64,000 nt of DNA from Verrucomicrobiaceae bacterium. Its GTDB lineage: Bacteria > Verrucomicrobiota > Verrucomicrobiia > Verrucomicrobiales > Verrucomicrobiaceae. Positions 55,949-64,000 of this stretch are shown one piece after another. The stretch covers positions 19,109 to 83,108 of the forward strand of contig JAEUHN010000022.1 in the NCBI GenBank assembly GCA_016795365.1, read 5' to 3'. A program made the translations under genes and the position numbers. The notes below the pieces were generated by a model. That model saw nothing but the letters and a program-made list of their open reading frames with translations. It was not told the origin of the DNA and did no database searches. How positions within the stretch are numbered: position 1 is the first letter of the stretch; every line of letters begins with the position of its first letter.

Positions 55949-57904
55949 TCAAGCCGCCCGATTCACCGCACTCAGCACTGCTTTGATCGAGGCCAGTTCG
56001 ATGTTCGTGTCCGTGCCTGCACCCCAGACGGTTTTGCCGTTGGCAGTCTTGATCTGGATAAAGGCGAGGGCGCTTGCGCCGGTGCCGGAGCTGAGGCTTT
56101 GCTCGCGGTAGGTGGCGACTTCGAAGGGTGCCGCGCCTGCGTCGGTGATGAGGGCGTTGGCGAAGGCGGCGATGGGACCGTTGCCGGTGCCATTCACGGC
56201 GATCTCTTGGCCGTTCTTCACGAGGGAGCAGCGGCACTTGAAGACGCCGTCCACGCCGTCGGCATGGAAGTGATGCAGGGAGAACGGCGTCTCGCGCTCG
56301 ATGTATTCCTTCCAGAACATGTCCTTCAACTCGGCAGCGGTGACCTCGCGACCGAGGGCATCGACCAAGTCGTTCGCGATCGGGCCGAACTCGCGTTGCA
56401 GGTCCTTTGGCAACTCGATGCCGAACTCGCTCTCGAGCAAGTAAGCGACGCCGCCTTTGCCGGACTGGCTGTTCACGCGGATGACCTCGCGATACTCGCG
56501 ACCGATGTCGTGCGGATCGATGGTCAGGTATGGCACGTCCCAAGGGCCATTAAATTCCTGAGACATAGCTTCAAGCATGGGCCTCATTCGCTTCTCGACT
56601 GCTGCAAAAGCAGTGCTCGTATCAATAGAAGGTGCCGAAAGTGCTGCTTTGACGATCTCATACATCTCCATCAGCTGTGATTTGAACACGCTGCTTATTT
56701 GACTCTCCAGCAAGGCTGGGAATACCCACTTTGTCATTAATGCAAAGCACGCTGAGTCCCATTGCTGGCGATTGCACAGCCAAAGTCCAAGTCCGATCAC
56801 TTTGTCCCCACGAAGATATTCGTCGTCTGCTCCCGCTTCGTTGAAAAGATGCCAGTGACCGATTCCCTTCTTGATCGCATCCTGATGGCTGCCGCTGAAG
56901 GCGGTGAAGACCAGTTCGCCCGCATACGGTTGGCGCGGTGGGACGGTCATGCCGGTGCAGCGCTCATACATGGCGATGAGCTTGTTCATGTCGCTGAAGT
57001 CCAACTTCGGATCGATGCCGTGCATGTAGAGGTTCATCGCGACTTGCACGATGTCCAGATTGCCCGTGCGCTCGCCGTTGCCGAAGAGCGTGCCTTCAAC
57101 GCGATCGGCTCCAGCCAGCAAACCCAACTCCGTCGCAGCGGTGCCGGTGCCGCGGTCGTTGTGCGTGTGCAGGCTGATGATGAGCGATTCGCGGTTCTTG
57201 ATGTGCGTGCAGATCCACTCGATCTGATCGGCATAAACATTCGGGCCAGCGACTTCCACGGTGTCGGGCAGATTGAGGATCATCTTGTGCTCCGGCGTGG
57301 GCTGCCAGACATCCATCACGGCCTCGCTGATCTCTTTGGCAAACTCCACCTCGGTCGCGGAGAAGCTCTCGGGCGAGTATTGCAGCGTCACGCGCGTGCC
57401 GCCTTCTTCCAGGCGGTGGACGCGGTCTTTGATCATCTGCGCGCCGCGCACGGCGATCTGCAGGATCTCTTCCTTGGTCTTGCCAAACACATGCTTCCGC
57501 TGCGCGGGCGACGTGGAGTTATACATGTGGATGACCACGCTCTTCGCGCCGATCAAGGACTGCACGGTCTTCTCGATGAGGTCTTCGCGCGCCTGCACCA
57601 GGCATTGAATCGTCACGTCATCGGGGATGCGTTTGTCCTCGATCAGGCGGCGGTTGAAGTTGAACTCGGTGTTCGAGGCGGAGGGGAAGCCGACTTCGAT
57701 TTCCTTGAACCCGCACTCCACCAGCGCGCTGAACATGTCGAGCTTCTGCGCCACATTCATCGGCACAGCCAGCGCCTGATTGCCATCGCGGAGATCGACG
57801 CTGCACCAGATCGGCGGCTGCGTGAGCTGACGCGTGGGCCATTGGCGATTGGGCAAATGGATTGGCGCGAAGGGGCGGTATTTTTTGGACGGATCGAAGG
57901 ACAT
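55949..57904 (-). CDS. leuA: 2-isopropylmalate synthase with an unusual internal insertion
   Basis: The first enzyme of leucine synthesis, type 2 LeuA, 651 residues. WCSVDLRDGNQALAVPM (metal and catalytic R/D, about 33), LHTHNDRGTGTAATEL (about 245), GNGERTGNLD (about 275) and the C-terminal regulatory part (KCRCSLVKNGQEIAVNGTGNGPIAA) are intact. Between FSGSHQDAIKKG and PWDVPYLTIDP, where family members have about 10-20 residues, there are about 106 residues (348-453; DNA about 56546-56863), helical and Trp-rich (GLGLWLCNRQQWDSACFALM). The insert is 48% G+C (116 of 240), flanks 65%. Frame is open throughout. Confidence 0.92.
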   Translation of the reverse strand: MSFDPSKKYRPFAPIHLPNRQWPTRQLTQPPIWCSVDLRDGNQALAVPMNVAQKLDMFSALVECGFKEIEVGFPSASNTEFNFNRRLIEDKRIPDDVTIQCLVQAREDLIEKTVQSLIGAKSVVIHMYNSTSPAQRKHVFGKTKEEILQIAVRGAQMIKDRVHRLEEGGTRVTLQYSPESFSATEVEFAKEISEAVMDVWQPTPEHKMILNLPDTVEVAGPNVYADQIEWICTHIKNRESLIISLHTHNDRGTGTAATELGLLAGADRVEGTLFGNGERTGNLDIVQVAMNLYMHGIDPKLDFSDMNKLIAMYERCTGMTVPPRQPYAGELVFTAFSGSHQDAIKKGIGHWHLFNEAGADDEYLRGDKVIGLGLWLCNRQQWDSACFALMTKWVFPALLESQISSVFKSQLMEMYEIVKAALSAPSIDTSTAFAAVEKRMRPMLEAMSQEFNGPWDVPYLTIDPHDIGREYREVIRVNSQSGKGGVAYLLESEFGIELPKDLQREFGPIANDLVDALGREVTAAELKDMFWKEYIERETPFSLHHFHADGVDGVFKCRCSLVKNGQEIAVNGTGNGPIAAFANALITDAGAAPFEVATYREQSLSSGTGASALAFIQIKTANGKTVWGAGTDTNIELASIKAVLSAVNRAA

Positions 57905-58285
57905 GACGTTGATGAGGAAAGAGGGTGGCGAGCGATGGCTGCGATTCAACCGGCAGCGCAAACGGTGAAAACTTCAGGTGAGGGAGCCGCACGTCGTGGC
58001 GCGGCATGGAAAGGCAGGACTAGCGGGCGGCCAGCCCGAGTCGAAGTCGCAGAAGGAGCGATGTCAGTGTGCCTTGCATGAAGAGGGTCGAGTGTAAGGG
58101 CATTCGTGCGGCTGTCGAGAGGGAGTTTGACCCGACCCAGAGAAGGGATTCATCAATCTGTAATGATTCGCATGGAACCTGGGGTGGGGCTGTTGGGGCG
58201 GCTCGCTGCCTGGATTTCAGCAGGGCGAATAAGACACGTCATTGCTAGCACGCGCAGGAACGCTGCGTAATCTCCGTTCCCCAAA
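57905..58285. other. 381-bp divergent intergenic region, leuA and RND adaptor
   Basis: Contains both leader regions and no supported gene. TTGACC at 58127-58132 is the only promoter-like hexamer I see, with no good matching -10. Reading frames here are fragments of antisense shadow. No obvious leucine-rich leader peptide or attenuator. Confidence 0.5.
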
Positions 58286-59410
58286 ATGTCCGATACCCAG
58301 CCCTCTGCCCTGACCCGTTTCATCGTTTTCGTGGTGGCGACTGCCATCGTGGCAGCCGGTGGCTGGTGGTTCTGGAAACAGCAGAGCGCACCGCCTCCGG
58401 CCAAAGCCGCTGCGGTGAAAGGCATCGCGAACGTGATCACCGCCAAAGTGAAGAAGGACAACTACATCACCGATCTGGAGGCGATCGGCACCGTGCTCGC
58501 CGACGAAAGTGCCGCGATCAGCCCGAACGTCACCGAGACCGTCACTGCGTTGCATTTTGATGATGGGCAAAGGGTGAAGAAAGGTGATGTGCTGGCCACG
58601 CTAAGTGATGGCGAGGAGCAGGCGATGCTGTCATCTGCGAAGTCAGCCCTGGCCGAGGAGGAGCGGGAAGTCCTGCGATTGCAGGGCCTGGTCAAAGAAG
58701 GCGCGGCCCCTGAGGCGAAGCTGCAGGAACGCCAGACCATGGCCGAGGTGGCGCGTCAGAAGATTCGTGAAGCCGAGGCCAAGCTCGCGGATCGTCGCAT
58801 CGTGGCACCCTTCGATGGAGTGCTCGGCCTCCGCCGGATTAGCGTAGGAGCTCTCGTGTCGCCCACGACCGTGATCACCACGCTGGACAAGATCGACGTG
58901 GTGAAGATCGACTTCAGTGTGCCAGAGACAGCGCTTCCGCTGTTGAGGAAAGGCACCGAGATCACGGCCTTCGCCGAGGCTGCGCGTGATCAGAAGTTCA
59001 AGGGCAAGCTCGCGCAGCTCGACTCTCGCATTGATCCGATCACACGCTCGGTGGCCGCACGCGCCGAAGTGCCCAATGCCGACAGCGCGCTGAAGCCCGG
59101 CATGTTGGTTATGGTGCAACTGGCCATGGAGCCGCGTCTCTCGCTCTCCATCCCCGAGCGAGCACTCGTGCCTGTGGGGCCGAAGGCCTACGTCTTTGCT
59201 ATCGAGGCCGACAAGGCGAAGCGCATCGAGGTCAAGACCGGGCGGCGCAAGCCTGGCTACGTCGAGATTCAGAGCGGTCTCAGCGAAGGCCAGATCATCA
59301 TCGCCGATGGGCTGGTGGGCCTGCAAAACGGGGCGCCGGTCAAGGTTGCGGGCGAACTCCAGAAGCTCTCCGAGCCGTTCAATCCCGAACAAACGCCAGC
59401 AGCCAAATAA
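58286..59410 (+). CDS. RND efflux periplasmic adaptor (MexA/AcrA-like)
   Basis: A 374-residue adaptor with an N-terminal anchor helix (FIVFVVATAIVAAGGWWFW). The lipoyl half is NVTETVTALHFDDGQRVKKGDVLATL; a coiled-coil hairpin (about 110-165) and DRRIVAPFDGVLGLRRISVGALV follow, then a beta-barrel and a membrane-proximal domain (about 270-350). Pairs with the pump gene 3 bp downstream. No TolC gene accompanies this pair, so it may use the one at 41307-42596 or another. Confidence 0.93.
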   Translation: MSDTQPSALTRFIVFVVATAIVAAGGWWFWKQQSAPPPAKAAAVKGIANVITAKVKKDNYITDLEAIGTVLADESAAISPNVTETVTALHFDDGQRVKKGDVLATLSDGEEQAMLSSAKSALAEEEREVLRLQGLVKEGAAPEAKLQERQTMAEVARQKIREAEAKLADRRIVAPFDGVLGLRRISVGALVSPTTVITTLDKIDVVKIDFSVPETALPLLRKGTEITAFAEAARDQKFKGKLAQLDSRIDPITRSVAARAEVPNADSALKPGMLVMVQLAMEPRLSLSIPERALVPVGPKAYVFAIEADKAKRIEVKTGRRKPGYVEIQSGLSEGQIIIADGLVGLQNGAPVKVAGELQKLSEPFNPEQTPAAK

Positions 59411-59413
59411 CGC

Positions 59414-62400
59414 ATGTGGATCTCTGACACATCCGTTCGCCGTCCGGTGATGGCCTTGGTGCTGAACCTCATCCTCATCGCCTTCGGCACTGTCGCTTAC
59501 ACGCGCCTCACTGTGCGCGAGTATCCAGACATCGACCCACCGATTGTCACGGTGGAAACTTATTATCGTGGGGCCTCCGCTGGCGTGGTCGAGCGCCGCA
59601 TCACGCAGCGGCTGGAGGATCGCATCTCCCAAGTCGAAGCCATCAAAAACATTTCGTCCGTTAGTGTGGATGGGAAGTCCGAGATCACGGTGGAGTTCAA
59701 TCTCGGGCGCAGTCTCGACTCGGCGGCGAACGACATTCGCGAGGCCATCAGCCCCGTGCTGCCCACCTTGCCTGAAGAGGTGGAACCGCCCAATGTCGGC
59801 AAGACCGAACTCAGCGCCGAGGTGCTGATGTATCTGAATCTGGCGACCAGCGAAGGCGCCGAGCCACGCAGCATTCCCGAGCTGACGGACTACGCGGAGC
59901 GCTACCTCGTGGACCGTTTCTCACGACTCCCAGGCATTGCTCGCGTTCGCATCAATGGCGGCACACGCTACGCCTTGCGCGTGTGGCTGGACCGTGAGTC
60001 GCTGGCCGCGCGCGGGCTCACTTCGTTGGATGTGGAGGAGGCGCTGCGTCGTGAAAACGTCGATCCGCCGGCAGGCACGGTGCAGTCGCTGGATCGACAG
60101 TTCACCGTGCGCATCAACCGACTGTATCGCACCACGGAGGACTTCGAGAAGCTTGTCATCGCCCGCGGCGAGAACGGCTATCAAGTGCGCCTGGGCGAGG
60201 TGGCCAAGGTGGAACTCGGCGCCGAGGAGGCCCGCACGTCATTCAAAGGCAATCGCAAGCGCATGGTCTCCCTCGGCATGATCCGTCAGTCGCGCGCCAA
60301 TCCGCTCGATGTCGCCAAGGCTGTGCGTGCTGAGGCAGAGAAAATTCGCAAGACGCTGCCTCCCGATCTCAAGCTGGAGAACAGCTACGACATCAGCCAG
60401 TTCATCGAAGAATCCGTCAATGAAGTGTATCGCACACTCGTGATCGCGATCGTGCTGGTGATCGCGATCATCTTCCTCTTCCTCGGCAGCTTCCGCGCCG
60501 TGATCGTGCCCACCGTGGCGGTGCCCGTGAGCGTGCTCGCCACCTGCATCGTGCTCTACGCGCTCGACTACTCGATGAACACCCTCACCTTGCTCGCCTT
60601 CGTGCTCGCGATTGGTCTGGTGGTGGATGACGCCATCGTGGTGCTCGAGAACATCCATCGACGCATCGAAGAAGGTGAGAAGCCTATCGTGGCCGCCTAC
60701 CTCGGCACTCGTCAGGTGGGCTTCGCCGTCATCGCTACCACGCTGGTGCTGCTGGCCGTGTTTGTGCCCGTGACGTTCATGCCCGGCGACACCGGACGAT
60801 TGTTTGCGGAGTTCAGCGTCACCCTCGCGATCTCTGTCGGATGGTCCGGATTCGTGGCTCTCACCTTGTCACCCATGCTGGCGTCCAAAGTGCTCCGTGA
60901 CAAAAGCGGCGACGGACTCATCAGCCGCCTGCTGGAGCGGAGCTTTCATTTCTTCCAGCGCGGCTATCGCAAGGTCCTGGCTCTGCTGCTTCACTTCCCC
61001 GCGACCGCCATTCCCGTGGTCATCGGCTTGATCGGCATGTGCTGGCTGTTGATGAAAAAGATTCCCGAGGAGTTCACGCCTCGCGAGGATCGCGGCTCAT
61101 TCTTTGTTACCGCCACCAGTCCGCCCGGCACCACCTATGCCAACACCTTGGCCACGCTCGACACCGTTACCGAGCGTCTGATGTATCTGGTCGAGGGAAG
61201 CAAGGAGGCGACGCGGGTGAATGCACGTGCACCGCGCTCATTTGGCACCTCGGCAGACTTCAATGAGTCGGTGTCCGTGCTCACGCTGACGCCGTTTGGC
61301 ACTCGTCGTGATGGCTTCGCCATCATGGATGATGTGCGCAAGCGAACTGCTGACCTTCCAGACGCAAAGATCTCCGTGGTGATGCGCCAGGGCATGATGC
61401 GCGGACTGAACAAACCGATGGAAGTCGTGCTCAGTGGTCCCACCTTCGAAGAGCTGGCCGAGTGGCGCGACATCATCATGGCCAAGGCACGCGAGAACCC
61501 CAAGCTCGTGGGTTTCGACTGCGATTATCGCGACACCAAGCCGCAACTCCGCATCAGCATCAATCAAGCCCGAGCCGCCGACCTCGGTGTGTCATCGGCG
61601 AGTATCGGACGCACCTTGGAGACGCTGCTCGGAGGTCGTCGTGCGACGACTTTCATTCATCAAGGTGAGGAATATGACGTGGTCCTTGAGGGCAGCTACA
61701 CTGACAAGCGCAGCCCCATGGATCTCAACAATATCTTTGTGCGCAGTGATCGGACGCAGCAACTCATCCCGCTCGCTAATCTGGTGACGATGGATGAGTT
61801 CGCCGACAGCGGCACGCTCAACCGCTACAACCGCATGAGAAGCATCACCTTCGACGCTGAACTCGCCACGGGCTACAGCCTGGGTGAAGCACTCGATTAC
61901 ATGGAGGCACTCATCCGAGACAACCTCCCCAGCAGTGCGGTGGTGGGCTACAAAGGAAACGCTCTGAAACTCAAGGAAGCGAGCGGCAGCATTGGTCTCA
62001 TCTTCGCCCTTGCGATGCTCATAGCCTTCCTCGTCCTCGCCGCACAGTTCGAGAGCTTCGTGCATCCTTTCACCATCATGCTCACCGTGCCCGTGGCCGT
62101 TGCTGGTGCTTTGCTGGGACTTCAGGTCATGGGCCTGAACCAAAGCATCTACAGCCAGATCGGGCTCATCATGCTCATCGGCCTCGCGGCCAAGAATGGC
62201 ATCCTGATTGTCGAGTTCATCAATCAGCTTCGTGATGAAGGCATGAACTTCCGCGATGCCATTCTTCAAGCGAGCGAGCAGCGTCTGCGCCCCATCATCA
62301 TGACCGCGCTGGCCACCGTCATGGGGGCGCTGCCCTTGATGCTGGGTCATGGGGCTGGCTTCGAGACCCGTAAAGTGGTTGGCACCGTGATTGTGTTCGG

Positions 62401-62539
62401 TGTCTCGCTCGCCACCATCGTCACACTTTTCCTCGTGCCGATGGTTTATGCTCTGATCGCTCGTCGAACCGGATCGATCAGCGATGTCAGTCGCAAGCTG
62501 GATGCCGCCCTTGGCGATCAACCCGCACAAGCAGATTGA
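59414..62539 (+). CDS. RND multidrug efflux permease (HAE-1 type)
   Basis: A 1041-residue AcrB-like pump. MWISDTSVRRPVMALVLNLILIAFG starts it; the TM4 proton-relay Asp pair is in GLVVDDAIVVLENIHRRIEEG (about 407-408), unlike the D-E of the pump at 37163. The C-terminal half includes AAKNGILIVEFINQLRDEG and SEQRLRPIIMTALATVMGALPL. Its stop abuts that of the convergent rtcR-like gene at TGATCA. Confidence 0.94.
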   Translation: MWISDTSVRRPVMALVLNLILIAFGTVAYTRLTVREYPDIDPPIVTVETYYRGASAGVVERRITQRLEDRISQVEAIKNISSVSVDGKSEITVEFNLGRSLDSAANDIREAISPVLPTLPEEVEPPNVGKTELSAEVLMYLNLATSEGAEPRSIPELTDYAERYLVDRFSRLPGIARVRINGGTRYALRVWLDRESLAARGLTSLDVEEALRRENVDPPAGTVQSLDRQFTVRINRLYRTTEDFEKLVIARGENGYQVRLGEVAKVELGAEEARTSFKGNRKRMVSLGMIRQSRANPLDVAKAVRAEAEKIRKTLPPDLKLENSYDISQFIEESVNEVYRTLVIAIVLVIAIIFLFLGSFRAVIVPTVAVPVSVLATCIVLYALDYSMNTLTLLAFVLAIGLVVDDAIVVLENIHRRIEEGEKPIVAAYLGTRQVGFAVIATTLVLLAVFVPVTFMPGDTGRLFAEFSVTLAISVGWSGFVALTLSPMLASKVLRDKSGDGLISRLLERSFHFFQRGYRKVLALLLHFPATAIPVVIGLIGMCWLLMKKIPEEFTPREDRGSFFVTATSPPGTTYANTLATLDTVTERLMYLVEGSKEATRVNARAPRSFGTSADFNESVSVLTLTPFGTRRDGFAIMDDVRKRTADLPDAKISVVMRQGMMRGLNKPMEVVLSGPTFEELAEWRDIIMAKARENPKLVGFDCDYRDTKPQLRISINQARAADLGVSSASIGRTLETLLGGRRATTFIHQGEEYDVVLEGSYTDKRSPMDLNNIFVRSDRTQQLIPLANLVTMDEFADSGTLNRYNRMRSITFDAELATGYSLGEALDYMEALIRDNLPSSAVVGYKGNALKLKEASGSIGLIFALAMLIAFLVLAAQFESFVHPFTIMLTVPVAVAGALLGLQVMGLNQSIYSQIGLIMLIGLAAKNGILIVEFINQLRDEGMNFRDAILQASEQRLRPIIMTALATVMGALPLMLGHGAGFETRKVVGTVIVFGVSLATIVTLFLVPMVYALIARRTGSISDVSRKLDAALGDQPAQAD

Positions 62540-64000
62540 TCATCTGGACCGCACCTTGGCCCACTCCAGCTCGAAGCGCGCCAGATACTTCTTCAGCCGA
62601 TCCGCATCGTTGGTCTTCGCCTTCTTCGCGCGCGAAATGGAGAAAAGCTTCCTCCCCGCATCGGAGAGTGTCGTGCTTTGACGGCAAATGCCGATCACAT
62701 ACTCCAGCTGCACCGCGTCAAAGGGATCAAGGCTCGCGCGTTGCTTCGGCGTGAGTGCTTCCTCCAGGAGCGGCGCCTGAACACCGCCCGTCTCGCCTGG
62801 GCGATGCCAGCCTTCTTTGAGCCGCTCGATCTCGGCTTCCACGCACGTTTCTGTGATGCGGCCTTTCGGAGCGAGAGTGGCCATGCGAGTGACGGCTGCG
62901 TTCAGGTCACGGAAATTCGCGCTCCATTGCGCCTCTGGACTGCGCGCAAACCTCAGGAAGCGATCCAGCGCCTCCCTATTGAAGCGCACCTCACGCCGGT
63001 GCGCCTTCGCGAAGCGCTGCAGCTCGAAGTCCACATTGACCGCGATGTCTTCCCTGCGCTCCGCGAGGCCGGGCAAAGTGAAGGTCCACAAGTTGATGCG
63101 CGCCAGCAGGTCCTCGCGGAACCGCTTCTCGGCGACGCTCGCGCGCAGATCGCGGTTGGTGCCCGCGATGAGCTGGAAGTCACTCTTCACCGGCTTGTCT
63201 GATCCCAGCGGTAGGAAGGTCTTCTCTTCCAACGCCCGCAGCAGCATGGCCTGCTCATCGAGTCCGAGTTCACCGATCTCATCGAGAAACACCAAGCCGC
63301 CATCGGCCTCCTTCAACAAGCCCGCACGATCTGACTGCGCACCGGTGAAAGCTCCGCGCTTGTGACCAAACAACGCGCTCATCGCCTGATCGCCACGCAA
63401 GGTCGCGCAGTTCACTTCGACGAAGCGCCCGCTCAGTCCCGCGCGTTGCTTGCGCAGATCATAGATGCGGCTGGCGAGCAGTGACTTGCCAGCGCCGGTC
63501 GGCCCGGTGATGAGGATCGGTGCCTTGGAACGCAGCGCCACCAGCTCGATCTGCTCCACGAGCTGGTTGAAGCGCTTGTTCTTCGTCGCCATCCCGCTCT
63601 TGAGAAAGTCGAGCGTCTGCTCCTGCTCCTTCGCGAAGCGCGTCGCGAGGCGGTCATACTTGGAGAGATCCAAATCAATGATCGTGTGCCCGCCAACGGA
63701 TGAGCCCTTGCTGCCCGGTTCGCCACGCGGTGCCGTTTGCACCAGCCCTGCCGGCGCGTAGTTGGCCTCCGTGAGCAGGAACCAGCAGATCTGCGCCACG
63801 TGTGTCCCCGTGGTCAGATGCACGAAGTAGTCGGCCTTCTCTTCATCGAACTCATACGCCGAGACGAAGTCGTAGAGCCTCTCATACACCTCCTGGAAGT
63901 CCCACGGATCGCGGAAGCTCATCGCGTGGCACACCACCTTCGTCTTCGGCGACACCTCGGCAATGTCCTTCACCACGCGCTCGGCCAGCGCGTTCCAACG
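62540..64000 (-). CDS. rtcR: RtcR-like sigma-54 activator, 5' end beyond window
   Basis: At least 486 residues of a sigma-54-dependent regulator like RtcR, which controls the RtcAB RNA-repair operon. The visible N-terminal part (FVHLTTGTHVAQICWFLLTEANY, HTIIDLDLSKYDRL) is the CARF-like RtcR sensor. The AAA+ domain has the Walker A GPTGAGKS (about 192), the sigma-54 contact GAFTGAQ loop, Walker B LVFLDEIGELG and arginine finger region NRDLRASVAEKRFREDLLARIN. The C-terminal region carries a helix-turn-helix-like end. The gene extends past 64000; no rtcB/rtcA gene is in the window. Confidence 0.88.
   Translation of the reverse strand, partial: RWNALAERVVKDIAEVSPKTKVVCHAMSFRDPWDFQEVYERLYDFVSAYEFDEEKADYFVHLTTGTHVAQICWFLLTEANYAPAGLVQTAPRGEPGSKGSSVGGHTIIDLDLSKYDRLATRFAKEQEQTLDFLKSGMATKNKRFNQLVEQIELVALRSKAPILITGPTGAGKSLLASRIYDLRKQRAGLSGRFVEVNCATLRGDQAMSALFGHKRGAFTGAQSDRAGLLKEADGGLVFLDEIGELGLDEQAMLLRALEEKTFLPLGSDKPVKSDFQLIAGTNRDLRASVAEKRFREDLLARINLWTFTLPGLAERREDIAVNVDFELQRFAKAHRREVRFNREALDRFLRFARSPEAQWSANFRDLNAAVTRMATLAPKGRITETCVEAEIERLKEGWHRPGETGGVQAPLLEEALTPKQRASLDPFDAVQLEYVIGICRQSTTLSDAGRKLFSISRAKKAKTNDADRLKKYLARFELEWAKVRSR

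Noticed and set aside
56762..58081. 439-residue plus-strand open frame antisense to leuA
   Set aside because: Mirror frame of the LeuA catalytic domain with His/Arg/Ala-rich low-complexity content; no start context and no recognisable domain.
58127..58132. TTGACC as the -35 of a leuA or efflux promoter
   Set aside because: No matching -10 at 16-18 bp spacing on either strand; kept only as a note in the intergenic entry.
57905..58285. Leucine attenuator or T-box upstream of leuA
   Set aside because: No leucine-codon-rich leader peptide, no T-box consensus and no terminator hairpin could be found on the minus strand.

Overview
The window looks like chromosomal DNA of a GC-rich Verrucomicrobiota bacterium, probably near Prosthecobacter/Verrucomicrobium. 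This is an inference from gene content: a giant secreted GloVer-repeat protein, LL-diaminopimelate aminotransferase, GYF/DUF4190 pilin-like proteins, a type I sulfatase, Hanks-type kinases with TPR or LRR modules and a secreted BD-FAE-like esterase. No rRNA operon, prophage, insertion sequence or CRISPR array is visible. Coding density is high, both strands are used, and about 54 protein genes and one tRNA are supported. The first (thrS) and last (rtcR-like) genes run off the window.

Layout. 0-4.1 kb: 5' part of thrS, then an L-lactate permease between two VapBC-type toxin-antitoxin modules. 4.2-8.5 kb: a plus-strand catabolic-looking cluster (Gfo/Idh/MocA oxidoreductase, RmlC-like cupin, small HNH-like protein, M81/MlrC peptidase, RidA). 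8.5-12.6 kb: transketolase and a GT39 membrane glycosyltransferase. 12.7-17.5 kb: the 1566-residue GloVer protein behind a very AT-rich leader. 17.5-19.6 kb: an EboD-like sugar-phosphate cyclase with a DUF6941 and an ACT-domain gene. 19.8-25.2 kb: envelope and signalling genes (GYF/DUF4190 protein, esterase, TMEM175 channel, DUF3592 protein, LRR-kinase). 25.3-29.0 kb: DUF2490 protein, plant-type phosphofructokinase and an Fe-S assembly group (SufT, NifU-like scaffold, cysteine-less rhodanese). 29.1-35.5 kb: phosphatidylserine synthase, GpgS-like glycosyltransferase, tRNA-Gln, a coiled-coil membrane protein, a 4-alpha-glucanotransferase missing its catalytic core, and a sulfatase. 35.5-42.6 kb: malate dehydrogenase and a PadR-RND-MFP-TolC efflux operon with a candidate PadR operator. 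42.6-54.7 kb: Ser/Thr kinase, dapL, DUF4256, a CarF/PEDS1-like desaturase, a split spermidine-synthase-like membrane pair, and pyrH-frr. 54.7-64 kb: a low-GC NYN-domain gene, a leuA with an unusual low-GC in-frame insertion, a second RND efflux pair and a partial rtcR-like activator.

The most unusual items are the in-frame insertion of about 100 residues in LeuA, the glucanotransferase whose N- and C-terminal ends are joined without the catalytic middle, the rhodanese fused to a CxxC domain but lacking its catalytic cysteine beside Fe-S assembly genes, the orphan EboD, the plasmalogen-type desaturase, and several dyad or hairpin elements (PadR operator, hairpin abutting the pfk start, long inverted repeat upstream of the NifU-like gene, palindrome upstream of the NYN gene). 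I found no clearly new multigene defence or metabolic system. The cases above are leads, not demonstrations.
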